From positions 18,155-82,154 of the forward strand of contig JAEUOG010000013.1 in assembly GCA_016790815.1 (NCBI GenBank): a stretch of 64,000 nt of DNA, read 5' to 3'. The notes beneath the pieces are model-generated. The model was not told the origin of the DNA, did not search any database, and was given only the letters and a program-made list of their open reading frames with translations. How positions within the stretch are numbered: the first letter of the stretch is position 1; every line of letters begins with the position of its first letter. This document shows, in pieces, positions 43,230 to 52,576 of the stretch. This DNA is from Dechloromonas sp. (lineage in GTDB: Bacteria > Pseudomonadota > Gammaproteobacteria > Burkholderiales > Rhodocyclaceae). The position numbers and the translations under genes were made by a program.

Positions 43230-45718
43230 CACTGGCCCCAGTCTTTCTCGGCTCGCTCGGCCGACGGCGCATGGCGACACTTTTCTCTTTGGTCGCCATC
43301 GTCCTCGGCGTGGCCCTGGGCATGGCCGTGCAGGCCATCCACGAAGCGGCGCTCAATGAATTTGGCCGTGGCGTGCGCGTGCTGGCTGGCGAGTCTGATC
43401 TGCGCGTGCTCGGCCCGGCCAGTGGTTTTGATGAAACACTCTACGAGCAAATCCTGCAGCACCCAGGGGTTGCCCATGCCACGCCCATTGTCGAGGTCGA
43501 GGCCAAGCTGGCCGGTCACGAACAGCCGTTGCGCGTCCTCGGCATCGACATTTTCACGCTGGCGCGCGTTGCACCGCGACTGCTACCACAGAGCCAGGAT
43601 AAATCCGACCGCTTTGCGACGCTGGCTGAACAATCACTGTTTCTCAGCCAGGCGGCGCAGCAAGCCTACGGAGTCAAACTTGGCGACGAACTGAGCGTGC
43701 AGGACGGCAGCCGTGCGCTCAAGCTGCGTATTGCCGGCGACCTGCCGGGGCTTGCCGATGGCCAGCGCCTGGCCGTCATGGATATTGCGAGCGCCCAGAC
43801 GGCCTTCGGGCGCATCGGCAAGCTGTCCCGAATCGATTTGGTCGTCGCCAAATCGAGTTCGCCTGAAAGCCTGCGCCGCAGTTTGCAGGGCAGCTTGCCG
43901 GCTGGCGTGCTGCTCGAAGCACCGGAGGCGGCCAGCGAACAATCCGGCAACCTGAGCCGCGCCTATCGCGTCAATCTCAGCATGCTGGCGGCGATTGCGC
44001 TGTTGACCGGCGCCTTTCTGGTGTTTTCGGCGCAGGCGCTATCTGTCGTCAGGCGACGCAGCGAGTTTGCCTTCCTGCGCGCCCTGGGCCTTGACCGTGC
44101 GACCCTGATTCGCTGGCTGCTCGCCGAAGGCGCGCTGGTCGGATTGATCGGCGGCGTGATTGGCGTCGCGCTTGGTTACGGCCTGGCCTGGGCGGCGCTG
44201 CAATTGCTCGGCGGCGATCTAGGCGCCGGCTATTTTTCCGGGTTGCAACCGCAGCTTGAATTCAAGCCGGGGCTAACCGCTTTGTACGTCATGCTCGGGC
44301 TGCTGGCCGGGCTGGCTGGCGCCGCCGTGCCGGCGCGGCAAGCCGCCGACATTGCGCCAGCCCAAGCCCTCAAGTCGGCGGGTGATGCGCTGATGATCCG
44401 CAACCAGCGCCGCCCTTGGGCTGGATTGCTGGCCCTGGCGCTGAGTCTGGCGGCCTGCTTCATCCCTCCGCTGGCCGGCCTGCCGCTAGGCGGCTACGGC
44501 GCAATTGCCTTTTTGCTGGCCGGCAGCATTTTGCTGCTGCCGGCCGCCGCCCATCGCCTGACGCAACCGCTGGCCGAACGCGGCACGTCGGTCGCCTGGC
44601 GGCTGGCGGCCGCCCGACTGGTCAGCGCCCCCGGTTACGCCGTGGTGGCGGCCGCTGGCGTGTTGACCAGCGTTGCACTGGCCGTGGCCATGGCGATCAT
44701 GGTCGCCTCATTCCGTGAATCAGTCGATGAATGGCTGGGCCAATTATTGCCGGCAGACCTTTACCTGCGCGCCGGCCGAGCCCAAAGCAGCGCCTACCTG
44801 GGCGAGGATTTGCAGGCCGCCATCGCCCGCTCGCCCGGCATCAAGCACCTCGAATTCACCCGCCACGACCAGTTGCGCCTGGGCGAAGGTCGCGCCCCGG
44901 TGGCCCTGATTGCCCGCCCGCTCCCGGCTGATGGCAGCAACTTGCCGCTGGTCGGCCAGCCCCAGTTTTCCACCTTGCCGGCACTCTGGATTTCCGAAGC
45001 CATGGCCGACCAGTTCGGCTGGCAGCCGGGAAAAGTGGTCGCGCTGCCGCTGGGTGGCGTCGCGCGTGAATTTCATGTGAACGGTGTGTGGCGCGACTAT
45101 TCCCGGCAAACCGGTGCGCTGATGATCGATCTTGCGGTCTACCGGAAATTGACGGGCGATTTGCGGGTGAACGATGCCGCCATTTCCGTTGATGACCCGG
45201 CTAGCAGCGAGCAGGTAGCCAGCCGGCTGCTGGCGCTGGCTGCTGGCGACACACTGGAAGTTGCCCGCCCCGGCGAGATTCGGCAGATCAGCCTGCGCAT
45301 TTTCGATCGTACTTTTGCCGTCACTTATTTGCTCGAAGCGGTTGCCATCGTGATCGGGCTGGCCGGGGTAGCGGCCAGTTTTGCCTCGCTGGCGGCGACC
45401 CGGCGCAAAGAGTTCGGGATGCTGCGCCACCTCGGCGTCAGCCGCGGCCAGATCGGTGCCATGCTGGCCCTTGAGGGCGGACTGGTGGCGAGCATCGGGG
45501 TGTTTGGCGGCTTGCTGGCCGGGGGTGGTATCGGCCTGATTCTGATCGAGGTGGTCAATCGCCAGAGCTTCCACTGGAGCATGGATTTGCATGTGCCGTG
45601 GGGCGCCCTGCTGCTTTTTGCCGGCAGCCTCGTTACCCTCGCCGGGCTGGCTGCCGTGCTGGCCGGACGGCAGGCGATGCGCCAGGACGCGGTACTCGCC
45701 GTGCGCGAGGACTGGTAA
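43226..45718 (+). CDS. FtsX-type ABC permease, large two-domain form
   Basis: 830 residues with two FtsX domains: an N-terminal helix, a large periplasmic domain, three helices (about 250-380, RRRSEFAFLRALGLDRATLIR), two or more central helices, a second periplasmic domain, and three C-terminal helices (about 700-820, TRRKEFGMLRHLGVSRGQIGAM). Equivalent to a fusion of the AttF and AttG permeases. The next gene starts inside its stop codon (TAATG). It is likely to move a lipidic or lipoprotein cargo, inferred from the fold. Confidence 0.9.
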   Translation: MTLAPVFLGSLGRRRMATLFSLVAIVLGVALGMAVQAIHEAALNEFGRGVRVLAGESDLRVLGPASGFDETLYEQILQHPGVAHATPIVEVEAKLAGHEQPLRVLGIDIFTLARVAPRLLPQSQDKSDRFATLAEQSLFLSQAAQQAYGVKLGDELSVQDGSRALKLRIAGDLPGLADGQRLAVMDIASAQTAFGRIGKLSRIDLVVAKSSSPESLRRSLQGSLPAGVLLEAPEAASEQSGNLSRAYRVNLSMLAAIALLTGAFLVFSAQALSVVRRRSEFAFLRALGLDRATLIRWLLAEGALVGLIGGVIGVALGYGLAWAALQLLGGDLGAGYFSGLQPQLEFKPGLTALYVMLGLLAGLAGAAVPARQAADIAPAQALKSAGDALMIRNQRRPWAGLLALALSLAACFIPPLAGLPLGGYGAIAFLLAGSILLLPAAAHRLTQPLAERGTSVAWRLAAARLVSAPGYAVVAAAGVLTSVALAVAMAIMVASFRESVDEWLGQLLPADLYLRAGRAQSSAYLGEDLQAAIARSPGIKHLEFTRHDQLRLGEGRAPVALIARPLPADGSNLPLVGQPQFSTLPALWISEAMADQFGWQPGKVVALPLGGVAREFHVNGVWRDYSRQTGALMIDLAVYRKLTGDLRVNDAAISVDDPASSEQVASRLLALAAGDTLEVARPGEIRQISLRIFDRTFAVTYLLEAVAIVIGLAGVAASFASLAATRRKEFGMLRHLGVSRGQIGAMLALEGGLVASIGVFGGLLAGGGIGLILIEVVNRQSFHWSMDLHVPWGALLLFAGSLVTLAGLAAVLAGRQAMRQDAVLAVREDW

Positions 45719-46794
45719 TGCAGCGCCGACAGTTTCTGATGGCGCTGGCGGCAGGGTACGGCTTGTTGCCGGGTTCTGCGGCGGCGGTCGACTTTGCCCC
45801 GGTGCTGGCCGGGCGGCGACTGGTCTTCCCGGATGACTTTGGCGCCCACCCTGATTTCAGGACGGAATGGTGGTACGCCACCGGCTGGCTGAAACGTCAG
45901 GATGGCCGGCCGCTCGGGTTTCAGATCACCTTTTTCCGTGTGCGAACAGGAATAGGCGAAAGCAGCGCCAGCCGCTTCGCGCCGCGCCAGATCATGCTCG
46001 CCCACGCCGCCATCGCCGACCCGCAACTGGGCCGCTTGCGACATGGCGAGCGCGCTGCCCGCGTCGGCTTCGGTCACGCCGGTTTTACTCTGGGCCGCAG
46101 TGAAGTCTGGATCGGTGACTGGCGCTTTGCCCAGCAGGGTGATCGCTACCAGGCCAGCGTGCGCGGTGAAGACTTCGCCTACGATCTCGCCTTGCAGGCG
46201 GCAGCGTCGCCGCTGCTCAACGGTCGCGACGGCTTCAGCACCAAGGCGCCCGACCCGCGTCATGCAAGCTATTACTACAGCCGGCCGCAGCTGGCGGTGA
46301 GCGGATCGGTTTCACTCGATGGACGCGCCGAAGCGGTCACCGGGCATGCCTGGCTCGATCACGAATGGTCCAGCGAATTGCTGCCCGATGGCGCCCAAGG
46401 CTGGGACTGGGTTGGCATCAACCTGCGCGATGGCGGCGCCCTGATGGCCTTCCGCCTGCGCGACACCAGCGGCAATAAGCTATGGGCAGCGGCTTCGCTA
46501 CGGTCAACCGGAAAAATCGACCAAATTTACAAACCCGATGCAGTCGATTTTTCGCCGCTGCGCCGCTGGCGCTCGCCGCGCACGGGGATCAATTACCCCG
46601 TCGCCTGGCGGCTGAAAATCGGTGATCGTGAATTCGAGCTGAACCCGCTGTTCGATGATCAGGAACTGGACAGTCGCCGCTCGGTGGGCACGGTGTATTG
46701 GGAGGGCGCCATCGGTGTCAGCGAAAACGCTACGCCAGTTGGTGAGGGCTATCTTGAGCTGGCCGGCTATGGCGAAAAAATCAAGGTCGGCTGA
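45718..46794 (+). CDS. AttH/CrtC-like lipocalin-fold protein
   Basis: 358 residues. Opening MQRRQFLMALAAGYGLLPGS is a twin-arginine-like signal (RRQFL). The body has the AttH/hydroxyneurosporene-hydratase double lipocalin pattern: FRTEWWYATGWL, FQITFFRVRTG, GHAWLDHEWSSELL, GWDWVGINLRDGGALMAFRLRD and VGTVYWEGAI. Such proteins bind or hydrate hydrophobic ligands such as carotenoids. The repeat copy at 46497-46530 lies in frame within the gene and encodes LRSTGKIDQI between two lipocalin domains. Confidence 0.88.
   Translation: MQRRQFLMALAAGYGLLPGSAAAVDFAPVLAGRRLVFPDDFGAHPDFRTEWWYATGWLKRQDGRPLGFQITFFRVRTGIGESSASRFAPRQIMLAHAAIADPQLGRLRHGERAARVGFGHAGFTLGRSEVWIGDWRFAQQGDRYQASVRGEDFAYDLALQAAASPLLNGRDGFSTKAPDPRHASYYYSRPQLAVSGSVSLDGRAEAVTGHAWLDHEWSSELLPDGAQGWDWVGINLRDGGALMAFRLRDTSGNKLWAAASLRSTGKIDQIYKPDAVDFSPLRRWRSPRTGINYPVAWRLKIGDREFELNPLFDDQELDSRRSVGTVYWEGAIGVSENATPVGEGYLELAGYGEKIKVG
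46497..46530 (+). repeat. Dispersed repeat copy 7, inside the AttH-like gene
   Basis: GCTACGGTCAACCGGAAAAA then TCGACCAAATTTAC, in frame. It encodes LRSTGKIDQ, nearly the peptide encoded by copy 1 in the RlmN-like gene. Confidence 0.8.
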
Positions 46795-46856
46795 ATGACA
46801 ACAGGGAAACATTTCTATATCCACGGGTCGAAATGGCACCATCAGGAGCGCAGCAC

Positions 46857-48086
46857 ATGCTGAAAATGACTCTGAAAACCTTTTACATCACTTGTCTATT
46901 GGTCAGTGCGGGCGTTGCAGTCGCTGCGTTGGCGGCGCGCAAGCCCCCGGCAGAGCCGCCTGCGCCGGCCTATTGCAAAGCGGGTGGCAACTGGCTGTCG
47001 CTTGGCACGACGCCCCCGCGGCCGAGCACCATTCAGGAAATCGTTGCCAATGCGGCCAAGCAGGACGTTGTGCTGCTTGGCGAACAACACGACCTTGAAG
47101 ACCATCACCGCTGGCAGTTGCAGATGCTCTCCGCCCTGCACGCACAGCGCCCGAACATGGTGATCGGCTTCGAGATGTTCCCGCGCCGTGTTCAGCCAGT
47201 GCTCGACAAGTGGGTGGCGGGTTCGCTGACCGCCCAGGAGTTTCTGAAGCAAGCCGAATGGGACAAGGTTTGGACTTTCCCGCCGCAGATTTACATGCCT
47301 TTGTTTGAATTTGCCCGGATCAACAAGATTCCCATGCGGGCACTCAATGTCGACAAGAATTTGACGCGACTGGTGGCCGAAAAAGGCTGGGAAGGCGTTC
47401 CGGAGGAAACGCGTGAAGGCATTGGCCGCCCCGCACCGGCATTGCCCGCCTACCTTGAGTTTTTGCGCGACATTTACCAGATGCACGAAAAAGCTTCGGG
47501 GTCGCACGCTGGCAAGAAAGGAGCGCCGGTCGACGCTGGCTTCAAGGGCTTCGTGGACAGCCAGTTGACCTGGGATCGCGCCATGGCGGAGGCACTGAGT
47601 CTAGAAATCTCCCCGGCCGGTAGTAAAAATCCGGCGCTGGTCGTCGGCATCATGGGCAGTGGTCATATTCGTTATGGTCATGGCGTGCCGCACCAGCTCG
47701 GCGCTCTGGGCGCGCCCAAAGTGGCCAGCCTGCTGCCAGTGGCGCTGGAAGGAGAATGCCTGCATCTTGACCGTGGTCTTGCCACAGCCGTTTTCACCCT
47801 GCCCGCCAAACCCTTGCCGCCGAGCGAGCCACCGCGCCTCGGCGTGGTGCTCGAGGATGCAAAGCAGGGCCTGAAAATCAGCACCGTAGCGGCCGGCAGT
47901 CTGGCCGAAAAAACCGGGCTGCGCGCCGGCGACCGGATTGTTGAAATTGCCGGACGCCCGGCCAGCGGCAGCGGCGATGCAGTGGCGATAATCCGCCGCC
48001 AGCCGCCCGGCACCTGGCTTCCGCTACGCATTGCGCGGGGTGACAGCCAGCTCGATCTCGTCGTCCAGTTCCCGCCGCTGCCATGA
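46857..48086 (+). CDS. ChaN-like haem-iron protein with C-terminal PDZ domain
   Basis: 409 residues. N-terminal membrane anchor or signal (MLKMTLKTFYITCLLVSAGV), then a ChaN/Tiki-fold domain (about 45-290: VVLLGEQHDLEDHHRWQLQM, GFEMFPRRVQPVLDKW, ALVVGIMGSGHIRYGHGVP), then a PDZ domain (about 320-405: GLKISTVAAGSLAEKTGLRA). ChaN family proteins bind haem or act as metalloproteases. ATG 46857 has AGGAG upstream. The stop overlaps the peptidase start (ATGA). Confidence 0.88.
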   Translation: MLKMTLKTFYITCLLVSAGVAVAALAARKPPAEPPAPAYCKAGGNWLSLGTTPPRPSTIQEIVANAAKQDVVLLGEQHDLEDHHRWQLQMLSALHAQRPNMVIGFEMFPRRVQPVLDKWVAGSLTAQEFLKQAEWDKVWTFPPQIYMPLFEFARINKIPMRALNVDKNLTRLVAEKGWEGVPEETREGIGRPAPALPAYLEFLRDIYQMHEKASGSHAGKKGAPVDAGFKGFVDSQLTWDRAMAEALSLEISPAGSKNPALVVGIMGSGHIRYGHGVPHQLGALGAPKVASLLPVALEGECLHLDRGLATAVFTLPAKPLPPSEPPRLGVVLEDAKQGLKISTVAAGSLAEKTGLRAGDRIVEIAGRPASGSGDAVAIIRRQPPGTWLPLRIARGDSQLDLVVQFPPLP

Positions 48087-50167
48087 GTTTTGCCTGCTTC
48101 CGTTTCGTCCGCTTTCGTCAGCATGCCGTGACGCTTTTTGGCTTGCTGCTGGTTGCTGCCAGCGCCGTCAGCGCAGCGGCCCCCGAACTGATCCTCGACG
48201 TTGCGCTTGATCCGCAATCCCGGCAATTCAAGGCCGAAGCCGAGTTGCAGGCCCCAACGCGGAACTTCCGTTTCCTGCTGCATGAGTCGCTGCGCGTTAC
48301 CGGCGTCAAGGCCGGCGCGGAAACCCCGGTGGCTGAGCCGAGCAGCGGCCCGGCCGGCTATCGGCAATGGAACATCCGGCTCACCCAGGCCGGGCAAAAA
48401 CTCAGCATCCGCTACGAAGGCCAGTTGCCGCCGCTGGAGCGCAACCGCGACCACCGCAGCGTACTCGGCGGCATGCCACCGATGGCTGCGCCGGAAGGCA
48501 GTTTTCTGTCATCCGGCAGCGGCTGGTATCCGCGCCCGGCTGACTTGTTCTCCTATCGCGTCAAACTCGCCGTTCCCTACGGTCAACGCGCTTTAGTGGC
48601 CGGAAAACGCATCGCCGAAACCTTGCCAACCAGCGCCGGAGAAACTTACCGGGCGAGCTTTGAATTTACCCAGCCGAGCGACGGCATTGACCTCATGGCC
48701 GGGCCTTGGGTCGTCCGCGAAAAAACCGTGTCGCGCAACGCGCAGTCGTCTCCGCAGTCGTCCCTCGTCCTGCGCACCTTTTTCCCGGCTGATCTCGATG
48801 CCACGCCCGGCCTGGCGCAGGCCTATCTCGACGACACCCAGGCCTACATCGAACGTTACAGCAAGGACATCGGCGCCTATCCGTACAGCGAATTTTCAAT
48901 CGTCGCCAGCCCGTTGCCCACCGGCTTTGGCATGCCGACACTGACCTATCTTGGCGCTGAGGTTTTGCGCCTGCCCTTCATTCGCAAAACCTCGCTCGGC
49001 CATGAAATCTTGCACAACTGGTGGGGCAACGGCGTCTATGTCGATTACCAACGCGGCAACTGGTCGGAAGGCCTGACCACCTTCATGGCCGACTACGCCT
49101 ACAAGGAAGACGAATCAGCCAACGCCGCCAGCGAAATGCGCCAAGCCTGGCTGCGCGACGCTGCCGTATTTGCCGGCGAAAACCCCGGCACGCTGCGTAG
49201 CTTCCGCTCACGCGCGAATGCCGCCGGTGCCACGGTCGGCTACGGTAAAGCGGCGATGGTATTAGTCATGCTGCGCGACCGCCTGGGGAAAAAAGTGTTT
49301 GATCAGGGCATCCGCAATTTCTGGGCTGCACAGCAATTCAAAATTGCCGGCTGGGACGACTTGCAGGCCGCTTTCGAGCGGGCCTCGGGTGAAAAACTTG
49401 GCGCCTTTTTCGCCCCCTGGCTCGACCAGCAAGCCCTGCCCGTTGTGGCCATTGCCCGCGCCGAAAGCAGTCGAACCGGCACGCAACACCAACTGAATGT
49501 CAGCTTCAACAAACAGGATGCCCGCCTGCCCTTGCGTCTGCCGCTTGAAATCAGCGCCGCCGGCCGGCGCGAAACGCACTGGGTAGATTTGGGTGCAGAG
49601 CGCAATAGCGCCTCGATCAATCTCGACTTTGCACCACAAACCCTGCGCCTTGACCCCGAAATGCGCGTCTGGCGCCGCCTTGAAGCCAGCCAGCTACCGC
49701 CCATCCTGCGGCAATGGATGGCGGCCAGCGCGCCACAACTAGTCAATGTCGCCCGCCATCCCGAAGCAAATGTTGCGGTCAACCAGCTTTCAGCGCGTTT
49801 TTTTGAGACAAAACCCAAGCCGGGGCAACTGAGTACGGCCCTGAGCAGCAAGAACCCCGTGTTGCTTGCCGGCACCCATGCCGACATTGATCAAGCACTG
49901 GCCAGCGCCGGATTGCCACCCCGCCCGGCCAGCCTGGCTGGACAAGGTTCGGCGCAGGTGTGGACAGTGTCCGGGAAGACATTTCAGCTTGCCGTCATCT
50001 CAGGCCAGGATGCGGCGGCAATCATTGCCCTGCAACGCGGCCTGCCCCACTACGGCGGGCAGAGCTGGCTGATTTTTGAACAAGGACGCGCCATCAACAA
50101 AGGCATCTGGCCGGCCAGTGTGCCGGAAATTATCGTCTCCAGCTCCCCACGCAAGGACAACAAATGA
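48083..50167 (+). CDS. M1-type (gluzincin) peptidase, exported
   Basis: 694 residues with a signal peptide region (FRQHAVTLFGLLLVAASAVSA). The zinc site HEILHNWWGN is at 307-316 and the third ligand in WSEGLTTF is glutamate 329, matching HExxH-x18-E of the M1 family. The substrate glycine motif GxMEN is replaced by TGFGMPTLTY, which is divergent. The N-terminal beta domain and a C-terminal domain are present. A periplasmic peptidase of unknown target, translationally coupled to ChaN-PDZ and SOUL genes. Confidence 0.9.
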   Translation: MSFACFRFVRFRQHAVTLFGLLLVAASAVSAAAPELILDVALDPQSRQFKAEAELQAPTRNFRFLLHESLRVTGVKAGAETPVAEPSSGPAGYRQWNIRLTQAGQKLSIRYEGQLPPLERNRDHRSVLGGMPPMAAPEGSFLSSGSGWYPRPADLFSYRVKLAVPYGQRALVAGKRIAETLPTSAGETYRASFEFTQPSDGIDLMAGPWVVREKTVSRNAQSSPQSSLVLRTFFPADLDATPGLAQAYLDDTQAYIERYSKDIGAYPYSEFSIVASPLPTGFGMPTLTYLGAEVLRLPFIRKTSLGHEILHNWWGNGVYVDYQRGNWSEGLTTFMADYAYKEDESANAASEMRQAWLRDAAVFAGENPGTLRSFRSRANAAGATVGYGKAAMVLVMLRDRLGKKVFDQGIRNFWAAQQFKIAGWDDLQAAFERASGEKLGAFFAPWLDQQALPVVAIARAESSRTGTQHQLNVSFNKQDARLPLRLPLEISAAGRRETHWVDLGAERNSASINLDFAPQTLRLDPEMRVWRRLEASQLPPILRQWMAASAPQLVNVARHPEANVAVNQLSARFFETKPKPGQLSTALSSKNPVLLAGTHADIDQALASAGLPPRPASLAGQGSAQVWTVSGKTFQLAVISGQDAAAIIALQRGLPHYGGQSWLIFEQGRAINKGIWPASVPEIIVSSSPRKDNK

Positions 50168-50820
50168 AATTTCACCGCACCCTCTCCACGCTGTTTTTTG
50201 GCCTGCTGATGGGACCACTCTCGACGGGAAACTTGATGGCTACTGAAGAACCGAAATTTGAATCGCTGCGCAAGGAAGACAACATCGAAATCCGCCGCTA
50301 TGTACCTCTGATCGTTGCTGAAACACACGTCGACGGCGACATGGACACGGCCTCCAGCCGTGGTTTCCAGCTCATTGCCGGCTATATCTTTGGCAACAAT
50401 GAACGGATCGCGATGACAGCCCCCGTGGTTGCCGAACCTCAGGGCAGCTCGGAAAAAATTGCCATGACCGCCCCGGTCAGCATCGAACCGCAAAACGCCG
50501 AGGACAGCAAAATGGCCGGTGCCCAGCGCTGGCGCATCCACTTCGTGATGCCCAGCCAATACACCCTCGCCACCCTGCCCAAACCACTCAACCCGCAGGT
50601 CAAGCTACGCGAGATTCCGGCCAGGACGTTCGCCACGCTGACCTACTCCGGCATCAACACCGAAAGCACGGTTCAGGAAAAGACCAACGAGTTGCTCAAC
50701 TGGCTTTCGACTCAAAAAATCGAAACCATCGGCAACCCCCAACTCGCCCGCTACAACCCGCCGTGGACGCTACCGTTTTTGCGCCGCAACGAAATATTGC
50801 AGGAGATCAGAGCAAAGTAG
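50164..50820 (+). CDS. SOUL-family haem-binding protein
   Basis: 218 residues with a signal peptide (MKFHRTLSTLFFGLLMGPLS). SOUL/HEBP hallmarks: IEIRRYVPLIVAETHV, GFQLIAGYIFGNN and two copies of IAMTAPV. It should bind haem or related tetrapyrroles in the periplasm. Last gene of the ABC-AttH-ChaN-M1-SOUL unit, overlapping the peptidase stop by four bases. Confidence 0.92.
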   Translation: MKFHRTLSTLFFGLLMGPLSTGNLMATEEPKFESLRKEDNIEIRRYVPLIVAETHVDGDMDTASSRGFQLIAGYIFGNNERIAMTAPVVAEPQGSSEKIAMTAPVSIEPQNAEDSKMAGAQRWRIHFVMPSQYTLATLPKPLNPQVKLREIPARTFATLTYSGINTESTVQEKTNELLNWLSTQKIETIGNPQLARYNPPWTLPFLRRNEILQEIRAK

Positions 50821-50846
50821 CTTAGCCATCAAGAATGTGTGCCTAA

Positions 50847-51002
50847 GCAGCCAGGCTTGGAACCGTCAATGCGCCGGGTGAAAATGGCGTTGTGCACGCG
50901 ATAGATAACGTGATTGTTCGTTCGGGTGAAGCCCCCACTGAGTTCTCTCAGCAGTTGGCAAAATTCAACGCAGAATCGCTGGGTCAAGCTAAGCGCTTTT
51001 AG
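50847..51002 (+). pseudogene. Possible remnant of a gene 3' end
   Basis: A 51-codon open stretch after the SOUL gene ends in TAG at 51000. It has no start codon and no ribosome site, but reads like protein: TVNAPGENGVVHAIDNVIVR then SGEAPTEFSQQLAKFNAESL. The piece GVVHAIDNVI is reminiscent of the C-terminus of fasciclin (FAS1) domains. This is a weak match. Confidence 0.35.
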
Positions 51003-51036
51003 GAAGACTTGATTTACCCCCTTGACTCCTCCTTTT

Positions 51037-51064
51037 GCCGGGCACGCGCTGCCCGGCTTTTTTT
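51037..51064. terminator. Rho-independent terminator
   Basis: GCCGGGCA (51037-51044) and TGCCCGGC (51050-51057) form a perfect stem with a 5-base loop, followed by seven T (51058-51064). It ends rightward transcription; the convergent DUF2867 gene stops three bases beyond. Confidence 0.92.
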
Positions 51065-51066
51065 GC

Positions 51067-52539
51067 CTATTTTTCAGCTACCGGATTTTTCTCTGCCTGC
51101 ATAGCAATCGCCTTCGTCATCCCTTCAAACAAAATGACGTGCAGCGGCACCAGCGAGTACCAATAGAGCAGCCCCCAAACCCCCGCCGGATGCCAGTAGG
51201 CTGTTGCGGTCAACTCGGTTTTCCCGTCAATTTCCTTGAGTTCGAACTCCAGTAAGCCAGCCCCGGGTGTTTTCATGTCAAAGCTCAGCGTCAGACGGCG
51301 CTCGGGCTCAATCGCTGTTACTGTCCAGAAATCAAGCTTGTCGCCAAGATGTAATTCGGTCGGATTGGGGCGCCTGCGACATAACCCAGGCCCTGCGATC
51401 AGCCAGTCTAGCGAGCCACGGATTTGCCACAGGATATCGAGGTAGAAGTATCCGCGCTCGCCACCCATCGAGCAAAGTTGTCGCCATACACTGGCCGTTG
51501 ATGCATTGGCTACAGCCTTGCCAGCCGCTTTCTTGGCATAAAAGGAATAATCGGGTTTGAGGTTGCGAACGGCAAGATCGCCCTCCACCCAAGGCCCACC
51601 AAAACCTGCCTCACGGCGCTCGGCGCAAAGTGCAGCGTCAACGGATTCACGAAAACTAAGCAAGCGCTGTGGTACCAAGCGGGCCAGGGTATCTCCCTTC
51701 GCCGGAATGTCGTATTCGAGCCCCTGAATCAGCGCCCGAGCTATATTTGTCGGGACACTTGTCACCAACCCTAGCCAGCGTGATGACAAACTGGGGGTTA
51801 GCACCGGCACCCGAAGAATGAACGGACGCCGACCAGCGGAATCGGCAAATTGCCGCATCATCTCTTCGTAGCTGAGAAAATCCGGGCCGCCCGCATCCAG
51901 TATCTTGCCCTCTGCTTCAGGCAATTCGGCAAGACGCACAAGATAGGTCAGCAAATTTTCCAAAGCAATTGGCGCCGAACGCGATTGCACCCATTTCGGG
52001 GTAACCATGATCGGCAGGTGGTACACCAGGTCGCGAATCACTTCGTAAGCCGCGGAGCCTGTTCCGACAATGACGGCAGCGCGAATTTCGATTATAGGCA
52101 CGGGGCCGGCACGCAATCGCTCACCGGTGTCCCGACGCGAGAGCAAATGTTCGGAACGAGCCCCTTCAGGAATAATCCCGCCGAGATAGACTATGCGCTG
52201 GACGCCCGCTGTGGCTGCTGCTGCGGCAAAATTGCTGGCCGCCTCAAGATCCAATTGGCCGAAATGTCGACCGCTGGCCATGGAGTGAACCAAATAATAA
52301 GCAACGCTAACGCCCGCCAAAGCCTTGCCCAAGGTCTCCGGCTTGAGGGCATCTGCCTCAATAAATTCAACGCCTTCCCAGCCACGGGATTCCAAGGTTG
52401 CACGGCGCCTGGCAACAGCACGCAATGATCGACCTTCGGCCAGCAAACGTGGCACGAGGTGCGTACCAATGTAGCCGCTGGCACCAAAAACAAGGGTTAG
52501 CTGCTTACTTGGTAACTTGTCGTCGTCGAATTTACTCAC
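51067..52539 (-). CDS. NAD(P)-binding epimerase-like protein with DUF2867 domain
   Basis: 490 residues. N-terminal Rossmann domain with FGASGYIGTHLVPRLL (nucleotide binding) and VSVAYYLVHSMASG; the middle part resembles NmrA/atypical SDR proteins. C-terminal DUF2867 domain (about 330-480) of SRPBCC type, with FWTVTAIEPERRLTLSFDM and GLLYWYSLVPLHVILFEGM. Probable oxidoreductase acting on a hydrophobic substrate; reaction unknown. Confidence 0.88.
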   Translation of the reverse strand: MSKFDDDKLPSKQLTLVFGASGYIGTHLVPRLLAEGRSLRAVARRRATLESRGWEGVEFIEADALKPETLGKALAGVSVAYYLVHSMASGRHFGQLDLEAASNFAAAAATAGVQRIVYLGGIIPEGARSEHLLSRRDTGERLRAGPVPIIEIRAAVIVGTGSAAYEVIRDLVYHLPIMVTPKWVQSRSAPIALENLLTYLVRLAELPEAEGKILDAGGPDFLSYEEMMRQFADSAGRRPFILRVPVLTPSLSSRWLGLVTSVPTNIARALIQGLEYDIPAKGDTLARLVPQRLLSFRESVDAALCAERREAGFGGPWVEGDLAVRNLKPDYSFYAKKAAGKAVANASTASVWRQLCSMGGERGYFYLDILWQIRGSLDWLIAGPGLCRRRPNPTELHLGDKLDFWTVTAIEPERRLTLSFDMKTPGAGLLEFELKEIDGKTELTATAYWHPAGVWGLLYWYSLVPLHVILFEGMTKAIAMQAEKNPVAEK

Positions 52540-52576
52540 GTTACCGACCTATGGCAGTTGAAATGCAATAGGCAAA

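Noticed and set aside
48574-48600. TACGGTCAACGCGC in the M1 peptidase gene
   Set aside because: Only the first eleven bases match the repeat and the residues lie in an ordinary part of the protein.
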